In this document: positions 46,994 to 58,989 of the stretch, in pieces
Position numbering within the stretch: the stretch's first letter is position 1
Layout: the number at the start of each line of letters is the position of its first letter
From: Sordaria brevicollis
Lineage: Eukaryota; Ascomycota; Sordariomycetes; Sordariales; Sordariaceae
Assembly (NCBI GenBank): GCA_033439795.1
Contig: JAUTDP010000001.1
Span: forward strand, 4,898,001 to 4,962,000
Direction of reading: 5' to 3'
Length of the DNA: 64,000 nt
Program-made: the position numbers and the translations under genes
Notes under the pieces: generated by a model
Database searches by the model: none
Seen by the model: the letters and a program-made list of their open reading frames with translations, nothing else
What the model was told of the DNA's origin: nothing

Positions 46994-48698
46994 TTACAGG
47001 AGACGCAAGATCCAACCATCTCCCAGTCTCTTGTTCTCGGAGTCCAAGCCACCCCAGATGAGGATGCCGTTCTCCTCAAGCTCGCCCATGGCAGCACTAG
47101 CAATCCAGCCTCTCGGGCCAGGGCCGCCGACAGAGGCGATGTCTTCGGCGTCATGCGGGATAGTGTCAACCTTGGTCCTGCAGCGCCCAGTTTGTTAGCA
47201 ATGATGATCAACATATCCTCTAATAGGACGAGGCAACTCACCATTTGCCCTCGCGACTCTTCCTTCCCACAACAGACATCACCTTATCACCAACACTAGC
47301 CAGACTCATTCCCTCCGGCGGGACCTGGTAAACCCAGACATCGTCCCAGAACTTGCCCGCAGCATCATGGCCCTTACCACTACCCTCCTTCTCTCCCAGG
47401 ATGAGAACGAGATACTCGCGTCCACCACCAACAGTGATGGCCTCAAAGCCAGCAACGCTTCTCGCCCCGGGCCACTGATCCTCCTCAGCATCAGTATTGC
47501 CCAAAATCTTAGGTGGGATAGGCGCCGGATCCGGCTCCTTGTATCCGACATCCTCCTTACCCTGTACAAGACTCTTCCAGCCTTCTCTGGCCGAGATGCT
47601 AGCGTCGCCCTTGCTAACCTGGTCATCAAACTCCTCGAGGACAAGATCGAGGTAATCCAGCTGATCCCCCTCCTGCGTCTCGCCGTTGAACCCGCCAAAG
47701 CGGTACAGTCTGCTCCTGCTCAACGCCAGGGAGGCACCCCCACGAGCAGGGCCGGGTGCATCGGGCAACTGTTGCCAGATGCGGGAGTGGACGTCGAACG
47801 CCCACACGTCCGAGGTCCGCTTGCCGGAGGCTAGACACCCGCCGTGGATGATGAAGGTACCGTAGCCATCGACATCGGGGTCGACGGCGTGCTCGGCGAT
47901 CTTGCCGACGATGGGATGCTGCGGGGTGCCGACCATTTCGACGTCGCGGTCGGAGGTGGCCCAGTCGCGGATGGTGTTGGTGCGCTTGATGAGGCCTTCG
48001 CCGATGTCACCGACCAGGTTGTGGCTGGTGGAAGAGCTAGTGCCTGGCCGGCTATTGCTGTCGGCCTTCGGTTTTGATGATGGCTTGTTGAAGTTGCTAG
48101 GCTTGTCGATTGCCACGGCCGAATGGTAGCTGCGCGGCTCAGGAACGGTGGGTGTTCCTCCGCTGATGGGCGAGACGGGGTCAAGGGGAGACCAAGAGTT
48201 AGTACGTGTGTCATAGACCCAGACACGGCCGCCTTCGTCGAGGGGGGTCATGTCGGGTCCGCCACGTCCGCCGAAGACGAAGATGCGGTGGCCGATCTTG
48301 GCTGAGGCGTGACCGACACGCGGAGCTGGAGTCTCGCTCGATTCGTCCGTTTCGAGGGACTTGTTCTTTGCTTCTGATATGTCGATGGTCTTTGATGACT
48401 TGGCCTTAATGGCATAGTAATCCGCCGGAGCACTACTCGACGGCAAGACAATGGCGTGCATGTCGTTGTCTGCGGGCTGACGGGCATTCTCGGCCTCGCC
48501 GCCAAAGACGTAAGCTGTTCCTGCGACGATGTCGACGGAATGGGAAGATCGGGGAAGGTTGGGGACTTTGACCTTCTCCCAGCTGCCCCTCATGTGAGGC
48601 CCATGGTCATCAGCATGGTGTTGTTTAGAAGTCAAGGTTGTCGGAATCTTCGAGATGATGTCGGTCGTGCGACGCTTTACGTCTTCTAGGATTTCCAT
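46994..48698 (-). CDS. Kelch-repeat protein
   Basis: Two minus-strand exons, 47242-48698 and 46994-47177, give 546 residues. Kelch blades are visible as HSVDIVAGTAYVFGGEA, HASAKIGHRIFVFGGRGG with VWVYDTRTNSW, the FIIHGGCL block with VWAFDVHSRIWQQLPDAPGPARGGAS, and the closing ENGILIWGGLDSENKRLGDGWIL. This implies a single beta-propeller of about six blades, with a disordered Ser-rich insert near residues 205-230. No BTB, F-box, signal peptide or membrane helix was seen. It looks like the cytosolic stand-alone kelch proteins of ascomycetes whose function is mostly unassigned. The short second exon is needed to complete the last blade. Confidence 0.88.
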
Positions 48699-49504
48699 GA
48701 TTGCGATATGTGATTTTGGGATAATTATTTTGCGTATGATATTGACTATCAGATGTTATACGAAGGTAGTCTGGGGCTTCTTTAGGTGTTTTGAATAGTT
48801 CAGTCGTATGTTGGGATGAAAGAGAGCCGCGAGTGATGTGGTTCGGTGTCGGGCGTGTAAGTGCAGCTTTATCAGCTTATCGGCCAGGGGCAGTGACGTC
48901 AGAGTTCGTATAAGCCTTAATAGACTGGGGTCCAGAAGCAGGGCGATCTTCAACGATTTCTATTCGAAACGAGGCTCGCGATCCGTTCGTGTTACAGAGA
49001 CGGAGGTTTGATGAAAGACGGAGGTTTGATGAAAGACAAAGGAAGATCAGCAATCCACTGTTTCCAGGGCAGTGCAAAGGTGATGGTAAGGTTTGACAGT
49101 CCCGCGGAAGTGGACGAGGACACTGCAGGGACAGCAGCCCAACCGGAGTCAAAACTCAACTTCAAGCCGACTGCTCCTCGTCTATCGCCTGCATAGCATC
49201 CAATGCAGCAGAAGCGGGGTAGAGGCAGCTGGCAGCAAGAGTGGTGTTTGTCTCCCAGTCCGGATGTCCTATTATGACGGATTTCCATTACCTCGGCGTC
49301 CACATCATGAAGTGCCCATGAGTGGAAGAGTACTGTATATTGTAAGATATTGAAGGATTGGATAGGTCTATGGAAAAAGCAACACTAAACAACAATTGGA
49401 TATATTGAACCCCGAATCCCACTAACGCTTGTAGAAAAATCCCCCAAAAACGCCATCCTCCATGCTGTCAAGGTATCATTATCAAGTCTACTCCCTACTC
49501 CCTC
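48699..49504. other. Intergenic, kelch promoter side and ceramidase 3' end
   Basis: About 800 bases. Contains an exact 18-base tandem duplication at 48999-49034 and no recognisable gene. Confidence 0.55.
48999..49034. repeat. Exact 18-bp tandem duplication
   Basis: The unit GACGGAGGTTTGATGAAA occurs twice head to tail, followed by GAC. A simple local duplication in non-coding DNA. Confidence 0.85.
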
Positions 49505-52027
49505 TCATACCAAGGTAAACGCCCCGCTAACACCCTCAAACTCCTGAATCTTGCCCCCAAACAAGCTCTTACTATCACCATAATACTTGAGCCTGTACAC
49601 TCCCGGTCCCAGCTCCTTGTCCCACCATTCATCCGTCTCTTCACCCGTCTCCCACGTAATTTCCACCTCGCTGGTGCCCAGCACACTGTTCTTCCTCTTC
49701 CAGCTGTAGATCAAGCTCCAGTCCGCATCATCTCTCACCGTCCGCCACTCAGACTTTTGCGGGTTCGCCTGGTCGACAAACAACTTCTCCACCGCTGCGT
49801 ACGTCCCTTCCAGCCTGAGGTTGTTCCTGGGGTTGGCACCGACAAAGACTGCCCGGATCGTATCTCCCCTGTGGTAGCCCCGCGTCGAGTCGACGTCGAC
49901 CAGAACATCGCCAAAGCTCTTGAAGAGTGGCGGTGCGTCACGGACCACGGCCGGGATGAAAGACAGTGATCGGTTAGTGTTGTCAGGCGGCATTAACTTC
50001 TCATCATGGACTGGTGGGCTGGCCGACTCGGAAGAAAGGTAAGGAAGGAATGACAGGGTGACGTTGATGTAGGCGTTCAGTGTATGGGGCCCGTAGAGGG
50101 TTGATGCTCCTTCGTATCTCTGGATCTGGTACTCCTCTTCGGTCGTGATGTAGTGCGTGTATGTGTTTGCGGGGCCGCCCAAGACGACAATAGGCTCGCT
50201 CGAAGGTCCGATACTGGTGTAGCCATAGGTCCGTTCCATATCCTGGTCAAGAATCTTCTTGAAGTTCTTACCCACAGCTTCTTTCCACCGACGACCAGCC
50301 ATGGTGGTGGCTTCGCCTGGGCTGACGACAATAGCAAATTGTCCGACACGGAAGACTTGTACGTCGACAATATTGGGACTCCAGTCGTAGGGACGGAAAA
50401 TCTCACCTACGTCCAAGAGGACAGGCTTGGGATGCTGGCAAGCCTTCTGATCTTCGCCTGGTGCCTTGATGAAATATCGAACGACCTTCCAGATGGGCAT
50501 GGTTGTGTTCTCGTTGCCGTCATGCTGAATGAAGTCAAATCCACCTGGTCCATCAGTCGTCCCTGCAGCAAAGGAATATCCCAATGCCGCTGGACAGGTG
50601 CGGGCCTGTCTACCATCAGGCAGAACAAAGGTAAAGTTGGACATGTCGTGGAATGTGTGGAAGGCCTTCACCCATGGGCCTCTGACTGGCGATGGGTTGT
50701 GAACAAGGTGATCGTACAACTGTTTCGCTGGCTCAAATTGCCGTCTTCCAATCTCAAAACAGGAGCTGGCACCATCATCGTGCTCTCTGAAGGCCGGGCC
50801 TCTGCCGTGACAAGCCTGAGATCTGCCATTGCTGCAAGTGCTGTTCTTGAAGCTGCATTGCGAACCAGACTCGTCCTCGCACCAAGCCCCTAGCACGTTC
50901 GGACTAACGTCGCCCATGTTAGCCTGGGAGAAGCCGGCCACAAAGTCCTCGGCCGCTGACGAGTCTCCGCGGACACTCTTTTCGAACATCCACGCTGCTA
51001 CTCCTTTGTTATCTCCAGTCACCACAGTGTTGTTGCCAAGCATGGAGGTTCCGTGAACAGGGAACCATGTGAGAACACCGATATTCTTTCCATCCGATGC
51101 CCGCTGGAATTTGAGCATGGTAAGGTCCTTCTCCACCGAGCCATCTTCTTCTTCGCTCCGATAGTACTTCATGCGTTCGGCTTCGGGATTTGCGAGGTAG
51201 GAGAACAAGCTGCGGTTGATGTTCGCTCCGAAAACTTTGGTTGTGCCTGCGCTGAGGTATCCAGGCTGTAGGCTCTCATGCGCCTTTCGGATGGACAAGA
51301 CCGCGCCGTCTACAATGGCCTGATATCCCTGACGATCGAAACCCTTGCTTGTGAGCTGTGGCAGTAGATAGTTCAACCATCCTCCCGGTCCAGCATGGGA
51401 ATGCGTTCCGGTAACAGCAATGTTGTGGTGGCCATATACGGCATATTCGGGACCTAGCTCCTTCAAGGCGTTGATGATACCGTATCGGACTGCTGTATCG
51501 CCGGACTGCGTATCGAGGACCAGATAAACGAATCGATCTTGAGGTCGCTCGATATCTCCGACAATGAAAGCCCGCGAGTAAAGTCGTTGACGAAGACCGG
51601 TGCCCAGCTGTTTCGGGTCGGCATAACCCATAAGGTTGATCTCTACTACCGGTCCGGTAATATCACCTTTGCCGACTCCCAGTAGATACTGGGTATCTGT
51701 AGAGCATGTTGAGACGTTGGTTCCTGGATTGGAAATATCCGTGCGCCAGTAGTCCCATGATAGGCGATCGAACTGCGCAGCGACCAGGACCAACGCGATA
51801 ACGACAGAGAACAGTATCAAAACGTTCCCAATGAACAGGGATGCTGCTCTGGATGTAGGGCATGGAGGACATCGTGGTGTAGGTCTCTGTGAGTCTGGAT
51901 CTTCGGCGAATCGAACTCGAAGATTGCCTTTCGTGCTATCAATCTTCCGGTCTCTTTCGAATATCTGTGCCTTTTCCTGATCAGCAGCTAGAGGCTCGAA
52001 CTGGGGATCACCATCTTGGGGTGCCAT
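49505..52027 (-). CDS. Neutral ceramidase
   Basis: One minus-strand exon of 840 residues from the ATG at 52027; the frame is open further upstream but has no earlier ATG. A cytosolic N terminus of about 60 residues is followed by a membrane helix at about residues 63-85 (LFIGNVLILFSVVIALVLVAA), so it is probably a type II membrane protein with a luminal or extracellular enzyme. The catalytic domain begins LLGVGKGDITGPVVEINLMGYA. The zinc-binding histidines sit in VTGTHSHAGPGG (about 209 and 211) and the nucleophilic serine in NMGDVSPN (about 375). The C-terminal beta domain ends GVSGAFTLV. It hydrolyses ceramide to sphingosine and fatty acid. Many family members have a cleavable signal peptide instead of an anchor. 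Confidence 0.93.
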   Translation of the reverse strand: MAPQDGDPQFEPLAADQEKAQIFERDRKIDSTKGNLRVRFAEDPDSQRPTPRCPPCPTSRAASLFIGNVLILFSVVIALVLVAAQFDRLSWDYWRTDISNPGTNVSTCSTDTQYLLGVGKGDITGPVVEINLMGYADPKQLGTGLRQRLYSRAFIVGDIERPQDRFVYLVLDTQSGDTAVRYGIINALKELGPEYAVYGHHNIAVTGTHSHAGPGGWLNYLLPQLTSKGFDRQGYQAIVDGAVLSIRKAHESLQPGYLSAGTTKVFGANINRSLFSYLANPEAERMKYYRSEEEDGSVEKDLTMLKFQRASDGKNIGVLTWFPVHGTSMLGNNTVVTGDNKGVAAWMFEKSVRGDSSAAEDFVAGFSQANMGDVSPNVLGAWCEDESGSQCSFKNSTCSNGRSQACHGRGPAFREHDDGASSCFEIGRRQFEPAKQLYDHLVHNPSPVRGPWVKAFHTFHDMSNFTFVLPDGRQARTCPAALGYSFAAGTTDGPGGFDFIQHDGNENTTMPIWKVVRYFIKAPGEDQKACQHPKPVLLDVGEIFRPYDWSPNIVDVQVFRVGQFAIVVSPGEATTMAGRRWKEAVGKNFKKILDQDMERTYGYTSIGPSSEPIVVLGGPANTYTHYITTEEEYQIQRYEGASTLYGPHTLNAYINVTLSFLPYLSSESASPPVHDEKLMPPDNTNRSLSFIPAVVRDAPPLFKSFGDVLVDVDSTRGYHRGDTIRAVFVGANPRNNLRLEGTYAAVEKLFVDQANPQKSEWRTVRDDADWSLIYSWKRKNSVLGTSEVEITWETGEETDEWWDKELGPGVYRLKYYGDSKSLFGGKIQEFEGVSGAFTLV

Positions 52028-52786
52028 TGGATCGCTCGGTGGAGGACCGTTCTGTCGAGGACACTGCGACAAATCTTCCGATAGAATTATGATTAATAAG
52101 ATAGGATACAAAACAGACGATGGTCCGAGATTGACTATTAATTCTCTCAAGTGTTGAACGTGAGATAAGCGTCTATATGTATACAGCAATGCAAACAGGC
52201 ATCAGGGCAACCACAACGACAGGCATTCTGGAAAGCTCGGAATGATTAACAGTGTGCAGTAAACAATGCCTGCCGGGCTCACCGGCCAACAAGGTTGGCT
52301 TGGCGCCTAAAGCAGCTGTGTCGTCATAGGTCCCACTTTCCGGAAGCAGGTCCTTGCTGAAAGCGGATACCACACCGTGCCGCTAACAGCAAGCGCCAAA
52401 ACTCCAAGGAAACTCACCGCCAGAGCACCGTTGATCAGGGTCAGGCGCACAGTGGTGCAGCTGCCGCCGTTCAGCCCGACTCCGGATGTGGGGAACGATT
52501 TTTCGTGTTATCGCGACTGCCACATTCGCGTTATCGCAAGCGCATCGCCAAATGTTCAATCGTATCGCATCGCAAGTCATCAATCGCACCACAACATCTG
52601 AACGTCGCATCACAACTTCAGCTATACTCGCGATATTTTCCAATTCATATTGAACTCTGGTCAACCAGTTGCAGTTCAAGTTCACAACCTACAAGGGGCA
52701 GTCATCCCAAAAGAACAGCACGTCAAATTTCACAAACCGTCCAACCACCAAAAGACAACGACCAGTCGCATCGCCAAACCGCCAAA
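52028..52786. other. Divergent promoter region, ceramidase / SPF27
   Basis: About 760 bases between divergent starts. No recognisable gene or RNA. Confidence 0.55.
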
Positions 52787-53551
52787 ATGCCATTAATAAC
52801 CACCATCCACGAATCCCTCCCATGTATGTCAACATCTTCTTGCTCCTGTCGCCCTTCTATCTTGCTTCGTATCAAACCAACTAACCACCCCCTCTCCGTC
52901 TCAGACATCGACCCCGAACCAACCCCCTCCGACCGCCTCGCCGCCGAAGCGCTCATAACCACCGAACGCTCCCTCGTCCCCGACGACCCCTTCCACGCCT
53001 TGTTACCTACCCCCTACACCCCCTCCTCCCACCTCACCCCCTTACTCGCCGCCGAATTCGACCGCATCACCTCCCACTACCAGTCCAACTCCGATCCCAA
53101 CGCACCACCACCCAAACTCTCCGCCCTCGACCTTTCGCGTTACTCCTCCCTCCCTGAAATGCCGGATCCGAGCGAACTATCCCAAATGGACGCCTCCGAA
53201 GCCACCACCTTACTCTCAGGCCTGCTCGAAAAAGCCTACACAGCACATGCTTTCGTCGCGCAACGACGACAGCATTTGGCGCTACTCGATTCGTATGGCA
53301 AGAACGCGTGGCTGATTGGGAATTGGCACTTGGAGGGAGAGTTGAAAGCGATTGAGAAGGAGTTGGCGGAGGCGAAGCGGGAGATTGATCTTGTGACGTT
53401 GCAGAGGAAACAGGCGCAGGATGAGGCTGGGCCGGAGATTATTGGGTTGGAGGAGACGTGGAAGAAGGGCGTGGGAAGGGTGCTGGAGACGGAAGCGGCG
53501 GTGGAGGGGTTGAGGAGGCAGGTGTTGGAGGTTCGGAGGGGGATGGAGTAG
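52787..53551 (+). CDS. cwf7: Pre-mRNA-splicing factor SPF27 (BCAS2/Cwf7)
   Basis: Exons 52787-52823 and 52905-53551 give 227 residues. Splicing produces HESLPYIDPEPTPSDRLAAEALI, the hallmark start of the BCAS2 family. The C-terminal half is a long coiled coil from NWHLEGELKAIEKELAEAKREI to LEVRRGME. SPF27 is a small core subunit of the Prp19 (NTC) complex of the spliceosome, which it joins by this coiled coil. Length and domain order are normal for the family. The first exon codes for only 12 residues; its GTATGT donor and CTCAG acceptor are clear. The gene is convergent with the PKA regulatory subunit gene. Confidence 0.92.
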   Translation: MPLITTIHESLPCMSTSSCSCRPSILLRIKPTNHPLSVSDIDPEPTPSDRLAAEALITTERSLVPDDPFHALLPTPYTPSSHLTPLLAAEFDRITSHYQSNSDPNAPPPKLSALDLSRYSSLPEMPDPSELSQMDASEATTLLSGLLEKAYTAHAFVAQRRQHLALLDSYGKNAWLIGNWHLEGELKAIEKELAEAKREIDLVTLQRKQAQDEAGPEIIGLEETWKKGVGRVLETEAAVEGLRRQVLEVRRGME

Positions 53552-54190
53552 TACGACTGCGACGATTGGGGATGGAAAGGGGGGAGCTCGTGAATTTTGG
53601 GTTTGGCTTGGGTTTGCAACTATGGTACCGACTTGGAGTGTCTTGCGGTAGACACATTAAAAGAGGGAAGCGTCAGACGAAGCATCAATTAAGGTTTGTT
53701 GGGGGATGAATGTCTAAAAAAAAGACAATGAAAAATCTTTCAACAAGGGACTGCAGTGAACAGTCGGGGAATTAACATATAGCATATCGCATATACACAA
53801 AAAAATAATATCAGAACCAAGATCGAAGCAACAGGTAGTGTAATGAATTTGAAGTGATATGTAGCTGGATATAACTACCTAGTATATGCGAGCAGCTAAC
53901 GAGAAGTGGGGGACGGAGTCGTCTACGTAAACCCAACAGGTAAGAACGATTTGTCTAGAGTCAAGAAACATCACAATCTCGGAGAACGACGTTTTGATGG
54001 ATAACATCAGTGCATGTTGTACTAAACCTAGACAGACGCCTTTCCCAACAGCAATAAAGCTAACAACAACAGCTACTAACTACTTCCCTGTCCAGGTTCT
54101 CGATTCCAGGTCAAGGAACGACCATACCCAACAGTGATGAAGAAAGCCGTTTTAGTCTATAAAATTTCCAATTTGCACACTTTGTTTCCT
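53552..54190. other. Convergent 3' region, SPF27 / PKA regulatory subunit
   Basis: About 640 bases, A/T-rich in the middle, with both 3' UTRs. No other feature recognised. Confidence 0.6.
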
Positions 54191-55413
54191 TTAGGACACC
54201 TGCAAAGGATCCACCTCTTCCACTTCAACATACCGGGTCCTCCTCAAAATGCTTTCGACGGGACCAAGCAATCTCTGGAAAGCATTCTTGCCAAGCCTGG
54301 CAACCTTGACCTCAGTCTGGCTGATGACGCTGGCCGCGCGAGGCGCATCGTTTAGAAGCGCAAGCTCACCGAAGAAATCGCCCTTCTTGTAGTTCTTAAC
54401 CGGAGAATCGTTTCCTCGCTTGAACGCTGCCGCCTCACCATCCTCCAACAAAAAGAAGGAGTGACCGGGGTCACCCTCACGGATGATCTCATGGCCGGCC
54501 GGGTACTTCTGGCTCTCGAGAGCATCCGCAATCTTGGAACGCTCGTATGGCGTGAGCGTCTTGAGAATGGGGACCTCTTCGAGGAAGCTCTCGTACATCC
54601 GGCGACGAGAGAAGGTCGACTCCATGAGAATTCGGCGGAAGGTAACCCGATCGAGGGCCCATAGCGTGCACTGGGCCTCAGCAGAGACGACGGTGGCAGC
54701 ACGGGGCGCGTTGTACATAAGGGCAAGCTCGCCAAAAGAGCCACCCTCTGCAATCTCGCCAACCTTTTGTCCCATACCGTCAGGGCCGGGTTGGAGAGAG
54801 CCGCTAGGGTTGACGTAAACCTCGAAGCTTCCCTTTTCTACCACATAGAAATAATCGCCGGCATCGCCTTGACTGATAACCTACAAAACAGTTAGCAAGA
54901 TCATCATTACCGAACAGAAACTGGGGAGTGGCTTCATGTACCAACCTTGATTCCTTTAGCAGGCACTGGCTTCTCCACCAAGGCACCCAAAACCTGAGCA
55001 CTCTGATCGTCTTCGAGGTGACTGAAAAGGAAGTTGCCGCCAATGGCTTTCTTCAAACGTTCAAGCTGATCTGGTGTCTTCTGGTGAACGGGAGGTGTCC
55101 AGTTATCGGAGTTATCTGTAACTGGCTTCAAGGATTCTGCCGAAACGGAGGTTCGGCGCCCCAAGTTGTAGTGAGCAGGAAAGTCGTCGGGTTGGTGACG
55201 GACGGGCATGTCCGATGGGGCATCGCCGCCAAAGCCGTTCCAGAAAGAGGGCGCAACGTCGTTCTTGACACCAAAGTGAGGGGTAGTAGGCGAAGTGATG
55301 GTATCGTTCTCATCTTCCTCAACCAGCCTATGCATCGGGCCAGATTCGGATCTGCCTGGAGCGCCAAACGGGTTTGCGTTCCCAAAAGGGCTGCTGAAAC
55401 CTGTGCTCGACAT
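54191..55413 (-). CDS. mcb: cAMP-dependent protein kinase regulatory subunit
   Basis: Two minus-strand exons, 54947-55413 (perhaps 54946, by frame) and 54191-54880, give 385 residues, the length I recall for the Neurospora mcb product. The N terminus MSSTGFSSPFGNANPFG leads to the inhibitor site GRRTSVS, where the serine can be phosphorylated (type II-like). Two cyclic-nucleotide domains follow, each with a phosphate-binding cassette: GSFGELALMYNAPRAATV and GDFFGELALLNDAPRAASV. Both cassettes keep the Glu and Arg that hold cAMP. The protein binds and inhibits the PKA catalytic subunit until cAMP rises; in Neurospora this controls growth polarity and conidiation. The start at 55413 matches the family; the frame is open a little further upstream. 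Confidence 0.96.
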
Positions 55414-58400
55414 TGTGACGTTGATCCCAACTAATGTTTCTTTGTAAGGTATACTGAGCCGGATCGGAGACTGCTGCCATATGTCAGACCAATGTTCAAA
55501 TTGTGTATGCAAACAGTCGCAAGTAGGACTGGACGCAACCTACTGAGATTGGGGAAAGGGATTTGAAGCTGTCCTGTATCCGAACTTTATTTTATAAGTT
55601 GCGAGCAAAAGTAGGATGGAGATCGGAGGGCCGAGAGGGACTGGAGTGTCTCTAATTAAACACGGGGCGTTGGAAAGCAGATCTCTGGCGCCTGAGAGCA
55701 CTTTACAAAATTAGCACCTGATTACCGAAAGAACCATTACAGATCACCCGCATAGATCTTGACATCAGATCAAAGTGGAATTGCCGGGCGGGAGATTGCG
55801 AAATTGACAGAGAGACATGGCGCAGGCGAAAGATCGGGGTCTTGGGATGACAGTAATCCACACACTCCATGTGATCTGTTTGACCACGAACCTTTGCGAC
55901 GAGGCGCACAAGGTACAAGATGTTCGATGGTACAAAGCCAATGTTGATCAGAGCAAACAGGGTGAGACATGGCTAAAGAGATTAGGGAACTTACCTATGG
56001 ATCACACTTTGGAGTATAGGTAGTATTGAGAGGTTGAGGTCGCAAGGAATCTCGTGGACAACAAGAGGTCTTGCGGTGGTCGCGAAGGCCGGAGATGTAT
56101 GGATAGGTTTCAGAGGACGAGGGCTGGAATGATGAAAGACGAGCGGGATTGCCGAATGCGCGATATGACAAGGGAGCAAAGGCGCGGATGCTTTGACCAG
56201 CTTCCTTTCGTAGCCTTGGAGTTGTGCTTTATACGTGGCTGCCAGAACAGAGAGAGAGCTGCCAGCGGGCAAGGAAGAAAGGCCGAGAGACAAGACGGTT
56301 CGGCAAAGACCGCAGCACGGGATAGGTAGTTGTTCTAGGTTCAGTTCAGTTTTGGTTGCGACCGAAATCTGATGTCGCGAGGGCAATTGCGGTTGAGGTT
56401 GCGATTTCGCTTGCAGTGGAGTTGCCTTGTAGCGATGCAGGCAAGAAGAAAGCAAGGCAGCTGTGGCGAGACGTTGACCGAACGAAGCAGGCGGCGGGGA
56501 GCTGCGGGTGGAGGTGGTTGTGGAGGTGGAAATATGTCAAATGATGGAATGACTGAAAATGGGAACTTTAATGCAATTATGGAAATAGCAACAAGGGCTG
56601 GCTCAACCAAGGTTGACCACAAGGACAGGAGACAGCTGAGCACGAAAGACCTGACCACACGCGGCAATGGAGGAAATGAGACAATGGAGTCCTGCGTTCT
56701 AACTGTCTTTGTTATAAGGGCGAGAGTAGAAGCGCGGCAAGTAGAAGCACAGAGCGATAAGGAGAAAGACGGACGGAGCTGACATAACATGAGGAGGGGA
56801 GCGAATGTGGAGGAGGTGAAGCTTTAGAGGTAGGTTTTGGCGGGCGGGTGGGGTGGGTGATGCCGTTCCCGCCCTACAGTGCGCTCAGGTCGTCGGTTAT
56901 CTTGTGGGTTCTGGGTCTCATGAAGGTGCTGGCGGTCGACCGTTGCCGTGCTGGCGTGCAGGGTTCTCTGCGTTTTCCCTTCCCGGCCATCGCCTCAGCT
57001 TGGCCGTTAAGATACCCTAGGTAGGTAGGTAGGGCCGTGTCACAGAAGGCTTCTGTAAGCCTTCTAGAAGGGATTCTAATTAATTGCCGGGATTGGGGTT
57101 GACCGCCAAAAGCCATAGCCTTTTCACGAAATGATTTCTGATTCTTGTCATCATTCAATGCGTCCTCTTTTGCAACATTGAAGGCAACTCGAGCCACGTC
57201 AGTGACGGAACTAGGAATCAGCAAGTTGAACAATTGAAAGGGCAATCCCCTCCTCTGTTCCCTGGTGTGAGCAAGGCCCACCCCTCTTGGGCTCCTTGCT
57301 GCTTTCTCCACAAGTTCCGCAAAGCACGATCATACATCATCCAAAATCTGTCGAATCCTTCTAGAAAAAACGACCTAGCCCTCATGCGGCTCTCCCCCCC
57401 CTCTTCCCTTGCTTCTTCTCAGCGTCCCTGCGTGTCCTGTTCTCTCTGTCCAATTGCCTCTCTCGTTGTGTGCCAGCTCTCTTTTCGGGTGCCAGCTTGC
57501 CCGCATTGCCTGCCATTCAGATGTTCTATCGCCGGGGTTGCACATGCGGTTGGCTGTTACCACTTACCTCCATTTGACCCCGTCTGGGCCCCTTCGGGTG
57601 TCTGACGTGTGAGTCTGATGCTGTTGTTCTTCTTCGGCTTCTCTTGCAGATCTCGGCACTCATTTCGAAAAGGCGTTTCGCAAACCAGAAACAGCTCCTT
57701 TTTGCGGTGGCAACCGTCCCCGAAAGACTTGGCGTTGCTTACTATTAGTTTCTACTCCCAATGATGATCTCGATGCCCGTTCGACAGCCGTTGCAACTTT
57801 TGTCTCAATGCTCCGTCTTACGAAACCCAAACGAAGATCCAGCACTCTATAGACACACAACGGCAGAGAAGTGTCACGAGAAAAGCCGGGTGAGATGGCA
57901 GCAGCAGTGTTTGCGTCTCCTTTGGCGTACCTACAGCGTACCATAGTGCCCGGTCGACCGGTCCCCGTCAGGTCAAGTGGAGCGGATGAGACATGAAAAC
58001 AGTTGCAATCAGCAATCAAGATGTTGATATGCAAAAGGCCGAGATACTAACCGGCGGCCGAGCAGTACGGGCAAGACACGCAATACTGGTGAGCCCGGCG
58101 TGGCAGGACCTAACGGGGTGTAAGAAAAAGTGAAACAAAGAGGCTGGCGGCTCACTCTGTGACTTTGTGAGGTTGTCGTTGAATACCTCTAGGTTGCTCA
58201 CGGAGTGTTGTCTCCCGAAGCCGCACTCTTTCAAATGACGATTGACGTGCATCCGCGGGGTCTGCGGAGAATGGCTCGTGCGCGTAACTGCCTTTGGCGG
58301 GTGGACAACTGAAGCTCTGGCTCACGTGAGACATCTCGTGAGACTTTCAGATGAAATCCGAGTGTGAACACAGAGTCGGAGGTCGGGTTTCTGGATGTCC

Positions 58401-58450
58401 CCCGCCCAGAATTGGAAACATCAGAGCGTGTTCTTTCGTTCCTGAACGTG
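55414..58450. other. Intergenic between the PKA subunit gene and the transposon relic
   Basis: About 3.0 kb with no recognisable gene. The first part is likely the promoter of the PKA subunit gene. A short run of AGGT units lies near 57018-57030. Composition is normal until about 58500, where it falls sharply into the AT-rich island. Confidence 0.5.
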
Positions 58451-58453
58451 GGG

Positions 58454-58469
58454 TCCTGAAATTTCAGGA
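58454..58469. repeat. 16-bp perfect palindrome at the left edge of the relic
   Basis: TCCTGAAATTTCAGGA is its own reverse complement, and half of it (TTTCAGGA) recurs a few bases later. It lies just inside the putative left end of the transposon and may be part of a terminal or subterminal inverted repeat. Confidence 0.6.
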
Positions 58470-58989
58470 GTGGGATTTCAGGAAGACGTTCTTTCGTTTC
58501 CTAAACTAATTACCCCTGTTAGACCCGCAAATCCTTTCTCATAACTCCTCCTGAACTTCGTACCCTACTACAACGTAGCCTAGCTAATCGAAAAGCTATA
58601 TTCTTCCTAAACGGTTTAAGACGCAAAATGGCTTCTAAAATCCCAAAAATCGAATATACGTAATAGAAATCGACATCAACTACACTATATACTATATTGT
58701 ATACTATACTACATACTATACTATACTAGTATTAATACTACCATTAATACTATAAATAACTCCTAAATATTAGTAGCGTTACCTCTACAAGCGCTAAATA
58801 AATTTCTTATTAATAAGAAGAAACGTAACTAGCTATACAAATTAATAGTAATAATGTTAATCGCTAGTATTATTCCCTAAAAACCTAGAATCCTATATAA
58901 TTTATATAGAATAAGGGGCTTCTTAATAATGAAGGAATTATTAAATAGTTATTAAAAGAGGTTGCGTAAATTAATACAATTCTAACCAT